Below the pieces are notes generated by a model. It did no database searches. It was not told the origin of the DNA and worked only from the letters and a program-made list of their open reading frames with translations. 64,000 nucleotides of DNA from CALBPI01 sp963922335. Its GTDB lineage: Bacteria > Pseudomonadota > Gammaproteobacteria > Steroidobacterales > Woeseiaceae. The stretch lies in assembly GCA_963922335.1 (NCBI GenBank), contig CAWUIB010000001.1, positions 310,001 to 374,000 of the forward strand. Direction: 5' to 3'. Both the position numbers and the translations under genes were made by a program. This document shows, piece after piece, positions 16,894 to 25,248 of this stretch (position 1 is its first letter; each line of letters opens with the position of its first letter).

Positions 16894-17430
16894 TTAGTAG
16901 ATGCGACGCTCGGCCTTATGAAGGTGTACGCCCCGGTCTCGTCCGGCGTCTTCCACCCACTTGCGCAATGCAAACGTCCCGCTTGGAAAAGCAATCTCGT
17001 CCCATGGGATGTCCGCCGGATCCACCATCTTGCATTCAAGGCTCTCCGGGCCGGGGGCAAAGTCCGACACGAGCGAGGCGGTAAAGAAGACATGCACCTG
17101 TCCAGCATGCGGCACATCGACTGCGGCAAAGAGGCGGTGGATCTCCACGTCAGCCATAGCCTCTTCCTGAGTCTCTCGCGCCGCTCCCTCCGCCATCGAC
17201 TCTTTCAGCTCCATGAAGCCGGCAGGTACCGTCCAATAGCCCTTGCGGGGCTCAATCGCACGCTTGCACAGCAGAATTTGCCCATCCCGCTCAGGCACGC
17301 ACCCGACCACTACATTCGGGTTCTGGTAGTGGATCATGCCGCAGTCCGGGCATACCCACCGCTCACGGGTGTCGCCTTCGGGAATGGCGCGGGCGATCTT
17401 GTCGCTACCGCAGTTGGAGCAAAAATTCAT
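16894..17430 (-). CDS. NUDIX hydrolase with N-terminal zinc ribbon
   Basis: A 178-residue protein. It begins with a zinc ribbon (CSNCGSDK at the start, then CPDCGMIHYQNP), followed by a Nudix fold whose box is GFMELKESMAEGAARETQEE. This arrangement resembles NADH pyrophosphatases and related ADP-ribose hydrolases, but it lacks the large N-terminal domain of NudC, so the substrate is uncertain. The start is the ATG at 17430; the longer open frame runs through the tRNA-Leu gene and is an artefact. It lies 39 bases downstream of that tRNA and may share its transcript. Confidence 0.9.
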   Translation of the reverse strand: MNFCSNCGSDKIARAIPEGDTRERWVCPDCGMIHYQNPNVVVGCVPERDGQILLCKRAIEPRKGYWTVPAGFMELKESMAEGAARETQEEAMADVEIHRLFAAVDVPHAGQVHVFFTASLVSDFAPGPESLECKMVDPADIPWDEIAFPSGTFALRKWVEDAGRDRGVHLHKAERRIY

Positions 17431-17469
17431 GTTGCGCTCGCCTTGATGGAGATCAGGCTGAGGGGATAG

Positions 17470-17556
17470 TGGTACCAGAGGTCGGACTCGAACCGACACG
17501 CTATTGCTAGCAAGGGATTTTGAATCCCTCGTGTCTACCAATTCCACCACTCTGGC
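17470..17556 (-). tRNA. tRNA-Leu (anticodon CAA)
   Basis: An 87-base tRNA with a long variable arm. The acceptor GCCAGAG pairs with CTCTGGT (G-U at the first pair), followed by discriminator A and an encoded CCA at the 3' end. The anticodon loop TTCAAAA, closed by AGGGA/TCCCT, gives anticodon CAA, reading UUG. The T-arm has GGTTCGAGTCC. Confidence 0.97.
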
Positions 17557-17569
17557 AGTGTAGGCCGTA

Positions 17570-17597
17570 ATTCTAGCCTAAAGCGATTCGAAGGTAA
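17570..17597 (-). promoter_or_regulatory. probable promoter of the tRNA-Leu gene
   Basis: On the minus strand, TTACCT (17597-17592), a 16-base spacer and TAGAAT (17575-17570) lie 13 bases before the tRNA 5' end. This is a plausible sigma-70 promoter. Confidence 0.5.
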
Positions 17598-17664
17598 GCC
17601 CAATTCGCGGGAAAAATGTATCGTCATTGCGACCTTTTCGATCGGTAGTGCATCTAACACCACC

Positions 17665-18243
17665 ATGAGCGGCTTCTCCAGCGTGCAAATTGACGAATTG
17701 ACCCAACGCAGAGCGTGTGCGGGTGATCGCAAGGCATTGTCCGAAGTTTGTCGCGTATTCGCGGCTCCGGTGCTGACTCTGTGCTACCGACTGACCGGAG
17801 ATAGAACGCTCGCCGACGATTTGACTCAGGAGACTTTCGTGGAGGTGCTTCGAGGCCTCAGCGAATTTCGGGGAGAGGCGAGTCTTGCTACGTGGGTGCG
17901 GCGTATAGCGGTAAGCCGTTGCCTCATGCACCAGCGTTCCGCCTGGAATCGCAAAGTCAGCCCGATTCCTGAAACGATGGAGTTGGCCGGAGAGGGCACG
18001 CCGGAGCAAGCGTTTGCGGTCGGGCACGACATCGCGCAGGCGCTGAAGCAACTGCCCGATACCTACCGCGTGGTTGTGTGGCTTTACGACGTTGAGGGTT
18101 ACACCCATAAGGAGATCGCTGAAGCCACAGGCAAAAGCGTGAGTTTTTCCAAATCGAGTCTGTCGCGTGCGAGAGCCGCATTGCGACGTATGCAGGAGTC
18201 CGAGGCCGAGCCGCTGGTAGGGGCGGCTTGCCCGGCAGGCTGA
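17665..18243 (+). CDS. ECF-type RNA polymerase sigma factor
   Basis: A 192-residue ECF sigma factor. Region 2 spans about residues 20-90 with TLADDLTQETFVEVLRGL and GEASLATWVRRIAVSRCL. Region 4 has LPDTYRVVVWLYDVEGYTHKEIAEATG followed by KSSLSRARAALRRM for -35 recognition. It should direct transcription of an envelope-related regulon. It is followed 10 bases later by a single-span membrane protein and then a double-PDZ secreted protein, as expected for a sigma/anti-sigma/sensor group. No clear ribosome site precedes the ATG. Confidence 0.93.
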   Translation: MSGFSSVQIDELTQRRACAGDRKALSEVCRVFAAPVLTLCYRLTGDRTLADDLTQETFVEVLRGLSEFRGEASLATWVRRIAVSRCLMHQRSAWNRKVSPIPETMELAGEGTPEQAFAVGHDIAQALKQLPDTYRVVVWLYDVEGYTHKEIAEATGKSVSFSKSSLSRARAALRRMQESEAEPLVGAACPAG

Positions 18244-18253
18244 GGTCATCGAA

Positions 18254-18805
18254 ATGAGTATGTACGAGCAAGAGCAGGACAAAGCGGTGGCAGATGCGCT
18301 GCGGGACTTGCCACAGCTTGAGCCAAGCTCGGAGCTGCTGGCGGGTATCGATCAACTGGTCGTGCAATCGGAGCCGTCGTCGGTGTCAGAGTCTTCAACG
18401 CCGATGCGTTGGGCCATTGCAGCGACCGCGCTGCTGTCCGTATGTGTTGGGCTTTTGGTGTGGGACTGGCCGGTTACCCCGGTGAGCGAAGGTCCAAGCG
18501 TGGCTGAGGTTAGGCAAACCGAAGCAGCGGTTCCGGATGAATTTGCCGATCTCAGCAAACTGATTGCCCAGTCCGCATTGCTTGACCAGGTCAATGCGAC
18601 ATTGCCAGAGCGCCGACGGGTGCGCGACGTCCGCTCCGCCGGTCAAATTGTGATGCTGGAAGACAAAGTTGCCATGCTCGATGTGGCATTAGCTAGTCCG
18701 GCGGTTGATCAGGCGCAGCGAGAAGCATTGCTGCGACGCCGTGTGGGTTTGATGGATACGTTGGTCGATTTGCGCAGCGGCCGGCAAACGCAGCAATGGC
18801 TGTGA
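18254..18805 (+). CDS. single-span membrane protein, candidate anti-sigma factor
   Basis: A 183-residue protein not recognised as any named family. A cytoplasmic N-terminal part of about 50 residues precedes one membrane span (WAIAATALLSVCVGLLVW, about residues 53-70) and a periplasmic, partly helical C-terminal part. It lacks the HxxxCxxC zinc motif of common anti-sigma factors and its only Cys is in the span. Its place 10 bases behind the ECF sigma gene, with GAGG upstream of the ATG, is the reason for the anti-sigma proposal. That role is inference from topology and position. Confidence 0.6.
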   Translation: MSMYEQEQDKAVADALRDLPQLEPSSELLAGIDQLVVQSEPSSVSESSTPMRWAIAATALLSVCVGLLVWDWPVTPVSEGPSVAEVRQTEAAVPDEFADLSKLIAQSALLDQVNATLPERRRVRDVRSAGQIVMLEDKVAMLDVALASPAVDQAQREALLRRRVGLMDTLVDLRSGRQTQQWL

Positions 18806-18841
18806 TGGTTTAGATCGAGAGTTCCGGAGGATAGGAATACG

Positions 18842-19843
18842 ATGAATATTGTGAGGCTCGGATGCGTAGCGTTAACGCTGATTGCTGCGCCGGTATTTGC
18901 ACAAGAGAGCGAAGCGGACCGCGAAAAGGTCGAAGCAGGGTTGCGAGTTGCTGAGGAGCGTTTGCGAGCTGCAGAAATGCGGTTGTCTGAAGCCGCCGAG
19001 GAGGTGGCGCAGTTGTCGGGTCAGGTGCGGCTCCGCGGGCTGCGTGTCCCGACGCAAGGCACCATGGTGATCAACACACAGCGGCGCCCGCGCCTTGGCG
19101 TGCAGCTTGCGGTGCGTGAAGTTGACGGCGTTCGGGATAGCGACGGTGTGCAGATCGTTCGGGTGATGCCGGGCAGCCCGGCGTTGGCGGCAGGTATCGA
19201 GGCGGGCGATGAGTTGCTCGCACTCGAAGGTGAATCCCTGCGCCAGCTGTCGGTAGAGGAGGCGATCGAGCGTATTGGTGGGTTGTTGTCCGATCGTGAG
19301 GCGGGAGACACCGTCACCGCATTGCTGGAGCGCAATGGCGATGAGCTCAGCAAAAAGATCGAATTGCAGGAGAATCTGTTCGCGGATGTTGAGCGTGACT
19401 TCGAGGTCTTTTCCTTTAGCGGGGAACCCGGCGAGACCCGCGAGTTCCTCGTCAATGGACAGGGTGTGTTCCCGGAGCGAGGTCTGGTTGAGCTCGCGCG
19501 TGAGGTAGAGCGGCCTTTCTGGTTCATTCAAGGTGACTCAACCTGGGGCGACATGGAGCTGGTGGAACTATCCGAGGCGCTCGGCGATTACTTTGGTGTC
19601 GAAGAAGGTTTGCTGGTTGTTAGCGCACCGTCTAACGAAGCGCTCGGATTCGAGGATGGTGATGTCATCCTCAATATTGGCGGCCGCAAGCCGGCCGATA
19701 TTGATCACGCAATGAGAATTCTGCGCTCTTATGAATCGGGCGAGACGCTCGAGGTGCAGATCACGCGGAAGCGGCGCTCAAAGACACTCAAGATTGAAGT
19801 GCCGGAGTCTTCGAACACATTTCGTTTCGAACAGGACGGCTGA
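18842..19843 (+). CDS. secreted protein with two PDZ domains
   Basis: A 333-residue protein with a signal peptide (VALTLIAAPVFAQ) and a short coiled-coil (about residues 25-60). A first PDZ domain covers RPRLGVQLAV through IVRVMPGSPALAAGIEAGDELLALEGESL; a second near the C-terminus includes NEALGFEDGDVILNIGGRKP. No protease domain is present, so unlike DegS or HtrA it would bind peptides or protein tails rather than cut them. As third gene after the sigma factor and membrane protein, it may sense misfolded envelope proteins for that pathway. Confidence 0.82.
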   Translation: MNIVRLGCVALTLIAAPVFAQESEADREKVEAGLRVAEERLRAAEMRLSEAAEEVAQLSGQVRLRGLRVPTQGTMVINTQRRPRLGVQLAVREVDGVRDSDGVQIVRVMPGSPALAAGIEAGDELLALEGESLRQLSVEEAIERIGGLLSDREAGDTVTALLERNGDELSKKIELQENLFADVERDFEVFSFSGEPGETREFLVNGQGVFPERGLVELAREVERPFWFIQGDSTWGDMELVELSEALGDYFGVEEGLLVVSAPSNEALGFEDGDVILNIGGRKPADIDHAMRILRSYESGETLEVQITRKRRSKTLKIEVPESSNTFRFEQDG

Positions 19844-19874
19844 AAAGCTAGTCGCTCAATGACCTCAACGGTCG

Positions 19875-19902
19875 GGGACGCAATCCAAACGGGTTGCGTC
19901 CC
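19875..19902 (+). other. stable hairpin in the gap before queA
   Basis: GGGACGCAA at 19875-19883 pairs perfectly with TTGCGTCCC at 19894-19902 across a 10-base loop. No U-tract follows, so it is either a poor terminator for the upstream operon or part of the queA leader. It does not show the core of a preQ1 riboswitch. Confidence 0.45.
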
Positions 19903-19938
19903 TCCCACCTGGCAAGTCGGGCTGGTAGCATGCGCGCC

Positions 19939-20985
19939 ATGCAACCTGACGACTTTGACTATGAACTCCCCGATCATCTGATCGCTCGCTATCCCGCCGA
20001 GCAGCGCACCGATTCGAAGCTGCTTGTCGTGCCGGTCGATGCAGAGCATCCGATTGACTCGAAGGTCGCGTCGATCACCCAATGGCTTCGCGAAGGGGAC
20101 ACGCTCGTTGTTAACAATACGCGCGTGATACCCGCCCGGTTGTTCGGTCGCCGGGCAACCGGAGGCCACATCGAGTTGCTGCTCGAGCGCCAGTTGTCCG
20201 AGGACCGGGTGACGGCGCAGTTGCGAGCGAACCGCAAGCCGGCAACCGGCGAGGCCATTCAGATTGTCGATGCAACAGGCGACGCGGTGGCGAGCGCGAC
20301 GTTGCTTGGGCGCGATGATCGTTTTTTTGAGCTGCAGTTTGACCGTTCGGTTGCGTCAGTCACAGGTGCGGCAGGCCATATGCCGCTTCCGCCCTACATC
20401 GACCGACCTGATGAAGCACTTGACGAGGAGCGCTATCAGACGGTCTATGCAGAGACGCCCGGCGCCGTTGCCGCACCGACAGCGGGGTTGCATTTTGATG
20501 AGGCATTGCTGCAGTCACTGCAGGATCAGGGCGTGTCGCGTGCGAGCGTTACCTTGCATGTTGCTGCGGGCACCTTTCAGCCGTTGAGCGAATTGCAACT
20601 CTCGACAGGAAGGCTGCACAAAGAGTGGTATGAGGTGCCCGAGCAGACCGTGAACGCCGTAGCGGCAACGCGCGAGCGAGGCGGGCGTGTGATTGCTGTG
20701 GGTACAACCGCCATGCGAGCACTGGAAAGTGCATCGTTGAGCGGGCAACTGCTGCCGTGCTCAGGCGATACGGACTTGTTCATTCGCCCCGGGTTCGAGT
20801 TCCAGGTTGTGGACGGACTCATGACCAATTTCCACTTACCGCGTTCGTCCCTGATGATGCTGGTCGGCGCGTTCGCGGGCGTTGAACGTATCATGGCAGC
20901 CTATCGATACGCGGTGCAAAACCAGTATCGCTTCTTCAGTTATGGTGACGCCATGTTGTTGTGGCGGTCGGTGGACAAGTCTTGA
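19939..20985 (+). CDS. queA: S-adenosylmethionine:tRNA ribosyltransferase-isomerase
   Basis: This enzyme moves the ribosyl part of S-adenosylmethionine onto preQ1-modified tRNA to form epoxyqueuosine. The 348-residue product starts MQPDDFDYELPDHLIARYP and contains VVNNTRVIPARLFG, GHMPLPPYI, TAGLHFDEALL and TLHVAAGTFQP, all conserved in QueA. The ATG at 19939 fits the usual N-terminus; an in-frame ATG at 19930 is less likely. Its stop overlaps the tgt start as TTGA, and the two genes serve the same pathway. Confidence 0.97.
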   Translation: MQPDDFDYELPDHLIARYPAEQRTDSKLLVVPVDAEHPIDSKVASITQWLREGDTLVVNNTRVIPARLFGRRATGGHIELLLERQLSEDRVTAQLRANRKPATGEAIQIVDATGDAVASATLLGRDDRFFELQFDRSVASVTGAAGHMPLPPYIDRPDEALDEERYQTVYAETPGAVAAPTAGLHFDEALLQSLQDQGVSRASVTLHVAAGTFQPLSELQLSTGRLHKEWYEVPEQTVNAVAATRERGGRVIAVGTTAMRALESASLSGQLLPCSGDTDLFIRPGFEFQVVDGLMTNFHLPRSSLMMLVGAFAGVERIMAAYRYAVQNQYRFFSYGDAMLLWRSVDKS

Positions 20986-22118
20986 AATTCTCCTTGAATC
21001 AGACGAGCGGTGGCGCGAGGCGCGGTGAGCTGAGCTTCGCGCGTGGCACGATCCAGACGCCGGTGTTCATGCCGGTAGGCACGTACGGCACCGTCAAGGC
21101 GATGCGACCGGATGAGGTGGAAGCGCTTGGTGCCGAAATCATTCTCGGAAACACCTTTCATCTCATGTTGCGGCCAGGCACCGATGTCGTTCGCGAGCAC
21201 GGCTCCCTGCACGATTTCATGGGTTGGCAAAGACCGATTCTGACCGATTCCGGCGGCTTTCAGGTATTCAGTTTGTCCGAGCTGCGAAAACTGAGTGAGG
21301 AGGGCGTGCTCTTCGCGTCCCCGGTCAACGGGGATCGGATCATGCTGACCCCGGAAAAATCCATGCAGGTGCAGCACGATCTTGGATCGGACATCACCAT
21401 GATTTTCGATGAGTGCACGCCCCACCCTGCGACACATCAAGAGGCTGAGCGCTCTATGGAATTGTCACTGCGTTGGGCTGCCCGCAGCCGCAGTGCTTTC
21501 GATGCGCTCAAGTCCGACGAGCCTGAACGTGGCGATGCGTTGTTCGCGATCGTTCAGGGGGGGATGTACGACGATCTTCGCCAGCGCTCGCTGGCCGGCC
21601 TTGAGGGCATCGGTTTTGATGGCTTCGCGATCGGCGGATTGTCGGTTGGCGAGTCTGAGGCTGAGCGGATTTCGGTGCTCGACGGCTTGCAGCCGATTAT
21701 GCCGGTCGACTCACCACGCTATCTTATGGGTGTTGGAACACCATCCGATATCGTGCAAGCGGTCGCCAGAGGTGTCGATATGTTCGACTGTGTAATGCCG
21801 ACGCGCCATGGCCGCAATGGCTACTTCTTCACCAGTGAAGGCACGATCAAGATCAAGAACGCAAGATTCGAGAAGGACACGCGACCGATCGATGAGTCTT
21901 GTGACTGCTATGCCTGCCAGAATTTCTCCCGCGCCTATATCAAGCATCTATTCAAGTGCAACGAGATGCTCGGGCCGCAGCTTGGTACCTTGCATAACCT
22001 GCGCTACTACCAGAGGCTAATGGCGCGGATCCGCGAGGCGATCGAACTGGACGTTTTTCCCGAGTTCGCTAGGAAATTTCTCGATTCGGACGAGGCAGGA
22101 CGCGCGACTGTGGCATAA
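20982..22118 (+). CDS. tgt: queuine/preQ1 tRNA-guanine transglycosylase
   Basis: Exchanges guanine 34 for preQ1 in tRNAs with GUN anticodons. The 378-residue product has TPVFMPVGTYGTVKAM, LTDSGGFQVFSLS with the catalytic Asp, the second Asp in GVDMFDCVMPTRHGRNG, and the zinc site CDCYAC with a later Cys and His. The predicted start is TTG at 20982, giving the usual MKF-type N-terminus, with GGA 6 bases upstream; a GTG at 20961 is the alternative. The TTG overlaps the queA stop (TTGA), which suggests coupled translation. Confidence 0.96.
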   Translation: MKFSLNQTSGGARRGELSFARGTIQTPVFMPVGTYGTVKAMRPDEVEALGAEIILGNTFHLMLRPGTDVVREHGSLHDFMGWQRPILTDSGGFQVFSLSELRKLSEEGVLFASPVNGDRIMLTPEKSMQVQHDLGSDITMIFDECTPHPATHQEAERSMELSLRWAARSRSAFDALKSDEPERGDALFAIVQGGMYDDLRQRSLAGLEGIGFDGFAIGGLSVGESEAERISVLDGLQPIMPVDSPRYLMGVGTPSDIVQAVARGVDMFDCVMPTRHGRNGYFFTSEGTIKIKNARFEKDTRPIDESCDCYACQNFSRAYIKHLFKCNEMLGPQLGTLHNLRYYQRLMARIREAIELDVFPEFARKFLDSDEAGRATVA

Positions 22119-22155
22119 TGCGCGCCACATTTTTCCGCGGATTTAGATACCAGCC

Positions 22156-22488
22156 ATGATGGATTTCCTGATTCCTACCGCTTGGGCACAAGGCGCGCCT
22201 GCTGCCCAGCAGAGCCCACTGGGTTTTTTCCTGCCGATGATCATTCTCTTCGTCGCATTCTGGTTCCTGTTGATTCGGCCGCAGCAGAAGCGCCAGAAGC
22301 AACATCGAGAATTGGTGGAAGGTGTATCTAACGGCGATGAAATCATGACCGCTGGCGGCCTTGTCGGTGTGGTTCGTGAGACTTCCGAGCAGTTTGTCAC
22401 GGTCGAGTTCGCTCCAAACGTGTCACTCAAGGTACAGCGAGTATCGATTGCGGCGGTGCTGCCGAAAGGCACTGTCGACGCCGCCTGA
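22156..22488 (+). CDS. yajC: Sec translocon accessory subunit YajC
   Basis: A 110-residue inner membrane protein with one span (FFLPMIILFVAFWFLLIRPQQKRQKQ) and a cytoplasmic C-terminal domain with GDEIMTAGGLVGVV. It associates with SecD and SecF. It lies 37 bases after tgt and 8 bases before secD, the conserved order. Confidence 0.95.
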   Translation: MMDFLIPTAWAQGAPAAQQSPLGFFLPMIILFVAFWFLLIRPQQKRQKQHRELVEGVSNGDEIMTAGGLVGVVRETSEQFVTVEFAPNVSLKVQRVSIAAVLPKGTVDAA

Positions 22489-22496
22489 GGAACCCC

Positions 22497-24308
22497 ATGA
22501 ACCGTTATCCACTCTGGAAGCACCTGTTGGTGCTTGGCGTTGTTGTGTTCGGACTGCTGACGGCACTGCCTAATTTTTATGGCAGCTTACCCGCGTTGCA
22601 GGTCGGCAATGCCGATGGCACGCCACTCGATGAATCTGAAGCAGCACGCGTCGAGCGCGCGATAGCCGGTGTGACGCCAGCGGCGGACCAGCAGTACATT
22701 CGCGACGGCAAGTTGTTCGCCACATTTGCCGACATCGATACCCAGTCGGCGGCGTTTGAGCAGTTGTCCGCGCTCGGTCTCGAGGGTGTGAGCCTTGCGA
22801 AGACGCTCGCGCCACAACAACCTGCCTGGCTGCGGTCGCTTGGCCTCTCGCCGATGAGTCTCGGACTTGATTTGCGTGGTGGTGTCTATCTGCTCTATGA
22901 GGTTGACCTGGACGATGCCGTAGCGAGCCTGATGAAGGCTTATGGCGACAACTTCCGAGTTGCGCTCCGTGACGCGGATATCTCGCATCGGGTCAATGTC
23001 CAGAACACCAGCGTCATTGTGCAGGTTCGGGATGCTGCGGATCTCGCAGCAGCACGCAGTCTTGTGCGCGATATCGATCTCAATCTTGTGGTCAGCGAAA
23101 CCGACGCGCGCAGTCTCAGGGTCAGTCTCAGCGAGATGCAGATCCGCGAACGGCAGAACTTTGCGATCGAGCAGAATATGACCAGCTTTCGCAACAGGAT
23201 TGACGTTCTCGGGGTTGCTGAGCCAGTCATCCAGCGTCAGGGGCTGAAACGTATTGTTGTGCAACTGCCCGGCATTCAGGATCCGAACGAGGCGATTCGA
23301 ATTCTCGGTAACACTGCGACACTTGAGTTCCGTCTCGTGGAAACCGGCGCTGCGACCACCCGGGGCAACACGTTTCCCTTCATCGAGGGCGGTGTGAACC
23401 GGGGTGAAGTGACGCTGAAGCGCGAGGTGATCGCCTCGGGGGACCAGATCATCGATGCGAGTGCAGGCTTCACTGACGGATCACCGTCTGTCAGCGTCAG
23501 GCTGGACAGTGTGGGTGGCAAGCGCATGTTGGAGACCACACAGGCGAATCTCCAACGTCCCATGGGCGTGCTTTACATCGAGAGTGAACGTGTGGGGCCT
23601 GATGAGGAGGGCAACTTCCGCACGGTCAAGCAGCGTCGTGTGATCAATCGCGCCAACATCAACGGCGTATTCTCGACGAACTTCGTGATTACTGGCCTGA
23701 CGGCGAACGAAGCCAAAGATCTCTCGCTGCTCCTGAAAACAGGGGCATTGGCAGCACCGGTGTTCCTGGTGGGACAACAAACCATCGGGCCGAGCCGCGG
23801 CCAGGACAACATCGATCGCGGCTTCAAAGCGATCCAGATTGGGTTCCTCGCCGTGGTCATTTTTATGGTGTTCTACTATCGGGTGTTCGGTTTGATCGCG
23901 AATCTGGCCCTGCTGACTAACCTTGTACTGATCGTCGGCGCTTTGTCGCTCCTGCAGGCGTCCCTGACGTTACCGGGCATCGCCGGAATCGTATTGACCG
24001 TGGGCATGGCGGTGGATGCGAATGTGCTGATCTTTGAGCGTATCCGTGAGGAATTGGCGGCAGGTAGCGGGGTGCAGGCGGCCATTAATTCGGGCTACGA
24101 AAAGGCGTTCTCGTCGATCGCCGATGCGAACATCACCACGTTCATCGCGGCTTTGGTGCTGTTCCTGTTCGGTACTGGACCTGTGAAAGGATTTGCTGTG
24201 ACGCTAGCCCTCGGCATTGCCACATCGATGTTCACGGCCATCGTCGGTACACGGGCGGTGGTCAATCTGATCTACGGCGGGCGCAAGCTCGAAAAATTGG
24301 CGGTATAG
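22497..24308 (+). CDS. secD: protein translocase subunit SecD
   Basis: A 603-residue RND-related membrane protein that uses the proton gradient to help complete protein export. The N-terminal span is followed by SLGLDLRGGVYLLYEVD and a large periplasmic region. The C-terminal half carries five further spans, including GIAGIVLTVGMAVDANVLIFERIREEL with the conserved Asp. TGAGGA precedes the ATG. It forms a complex with SecF and YajC, encoded on either side. Confidence 0.97.
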   Translation: MNRYPLWKHLLVLGVVVFGLLTALPNFYGSLPALQVGNADGTPLDESEAARVERAIAGVTPAADQQYIRDGKLFATFADIDTQSAAFEQLSALGLEGVSLAKTLAPQQPAWLRSLGLSPMSLGLDLRGGVYLLYEVDLDDAVASLMKAYGDNFRVALRDADISHRVNVQNTSVIVQVRDAADLAAARSLVRDIDLNLVVSETDARSLRVSLSEMQIRERQNFAIEQNMTSFRNRIDVLGVAEPVIQRQGLKRIVVQLPGIQDPNEAIRILGNTATLEFRLVETGAATTRGNTFPFIEGGVNRGEVTLKREVIASGDQIIDASAGFTDGSPSVSVRLDSVGGKRMLETTQANLQRPMGVLYIESERVGPDEEGNFRTVKQRRVINRANINGVFSTNFVITGLTANEAKDLSLLLKTGALAAPVFLVGQQTIGPSRGQDNIDRGFKAIQIGFLAVVIFMVFYYRVFGLIANLALLTNLVLIVGALSLLQASLTLPGIAGIVLTVGMAVDANVLIFERIREELAAGSGVQAAINSGYEKAFSSIADANITTFIAALVLFLFGTGPVKGFAVTLALGIATSMFTAIVGTRAVVNLIYGGRKLEKLAV

Positions 24309-24310
24309 AC

Positions 24311-25246
24311 ATGAGAGTCTTGTCACGCGAAACACACTTCAAATTCATGGCGCGACGCGGCGCAGCCGCAGTGGTCTCGGCTATTCTCGTTGTCGGATCG
24401 ATTGTCGCGTTGTTCACTCAGGGACTGAATTTCGGGATTGAGTTCACCGGCGGCGTCGAGCTTGAAGCCGGGTTCAGTGAGCCAACCGACGTGCAGGTTG
24501 TGCGTGACGCACTCGAGACTGCCGGGTATGCCGACTCCCAGGTGCTTTACTTCGGGACCCGACAAAACATCATGGTCAGAATCCCGCCACAGGAGGGCGG
24601 TGATAGCACCGCGCTGCGCGACGCGCTGATGTCGGTCATGGCAGGTGTTGATCCGAACGTCGAAGAGCGCAGTTTCTCGGTCGTGTTCCCACAGATTGGT
24701 GCGGAGGTCGCCGAGGCAGGCAGCCTCGCGATGATCTTCGTGCTGATTATGATCTTCATGTACATCATGTTCCGTTTCCAGTGGCGCTTCTCTCTCGGCG
24801 CTGTGGCGGCATTGGTGCATGACGTGATCCTGACTGTCGGGTTTTTTGCGCTGTTCCAGTTTCAGGTCGACGCATCCGTGATCGCAGCTGTACTCGCGGT
24901 CGTCGGTTATTCGTTGAACGATACCGTGGTGGTGTTCGACCGCATTCGCGAGAACTTCCTGTCTATTCGCGGGGAAGACTCAGCCGGTGTGATCGATCGC
25001 TCGATCAACCAGATGCTGGCAAGAACCATCATCACCGGTGTTACGACCCTGCTGGTATTGACTGCCTTGCTGGTGCTGGGCGGCGAAGCGGTTCGATCAT
25101 TCTCGATCGCACTGATATGCGGGATCGTGGTTGGTACGTACTCCTCGATCTACGTGGCCAGTGCCGTGGCGCTTTGGCTCAACGTCAGTGCGAAGGACTT
25201 ACTGCCACCGGAGCCGGATGAGTCGGGTCTGGACGATCTGCCCTGA
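24311..25246 (+). CDS. secF: protein translocase subunit SecF
   Basis: A 311-residue partner of SecD, starting two bases after it. It has GLNFGIEFTGGVELE after the first span, then five more spans with VVGYSLNDTVVVFDRIRENF carrying the conserved Asp. The C-terminus is cytoplasmic and acidic (PPEPDESGLDDLP). It ends two bases before the convergent suhB gene with no terminator visible. Confidence 0.97.
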   Translation: MRVLSRETHFKFMARRGAAAVVSAILVVGSIVALFTQGLNFGIEFTGGVELEAGFSEPTDVQVVRDALETAGYADSQVLYFGTRQNIMVRIPPQEGGDSTALRDALMSVMAGVDPNVEERSFSVVFPQIGAEVAEAGSLAMIFVLIMIFMYIMFRFQWRFSLGAVAALVHDVILTVGFFALFQFQVDASVIAAVLAVVGYSLNDTVVVFDRIRENFLSIRGEDSAGVIDRSINQMLARTIITGVTTLLVLTALLVLGGEAVRSFSIALICGIVVGTYSSIYVASAVALWLNVSAKDLLPPEPDESGLDDLP

Positions 25247-25248
25247 AA

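Noticed and set aside
17431..17550. Longer N-terminus of the NUDIX protein beginning MVELVDTRDSKS
   Set aside because: These codons are the tRNA-Leu gene read as protein, a common annotation artefact. The true start is the ATG at 17430, where the zinc ribbon begins.
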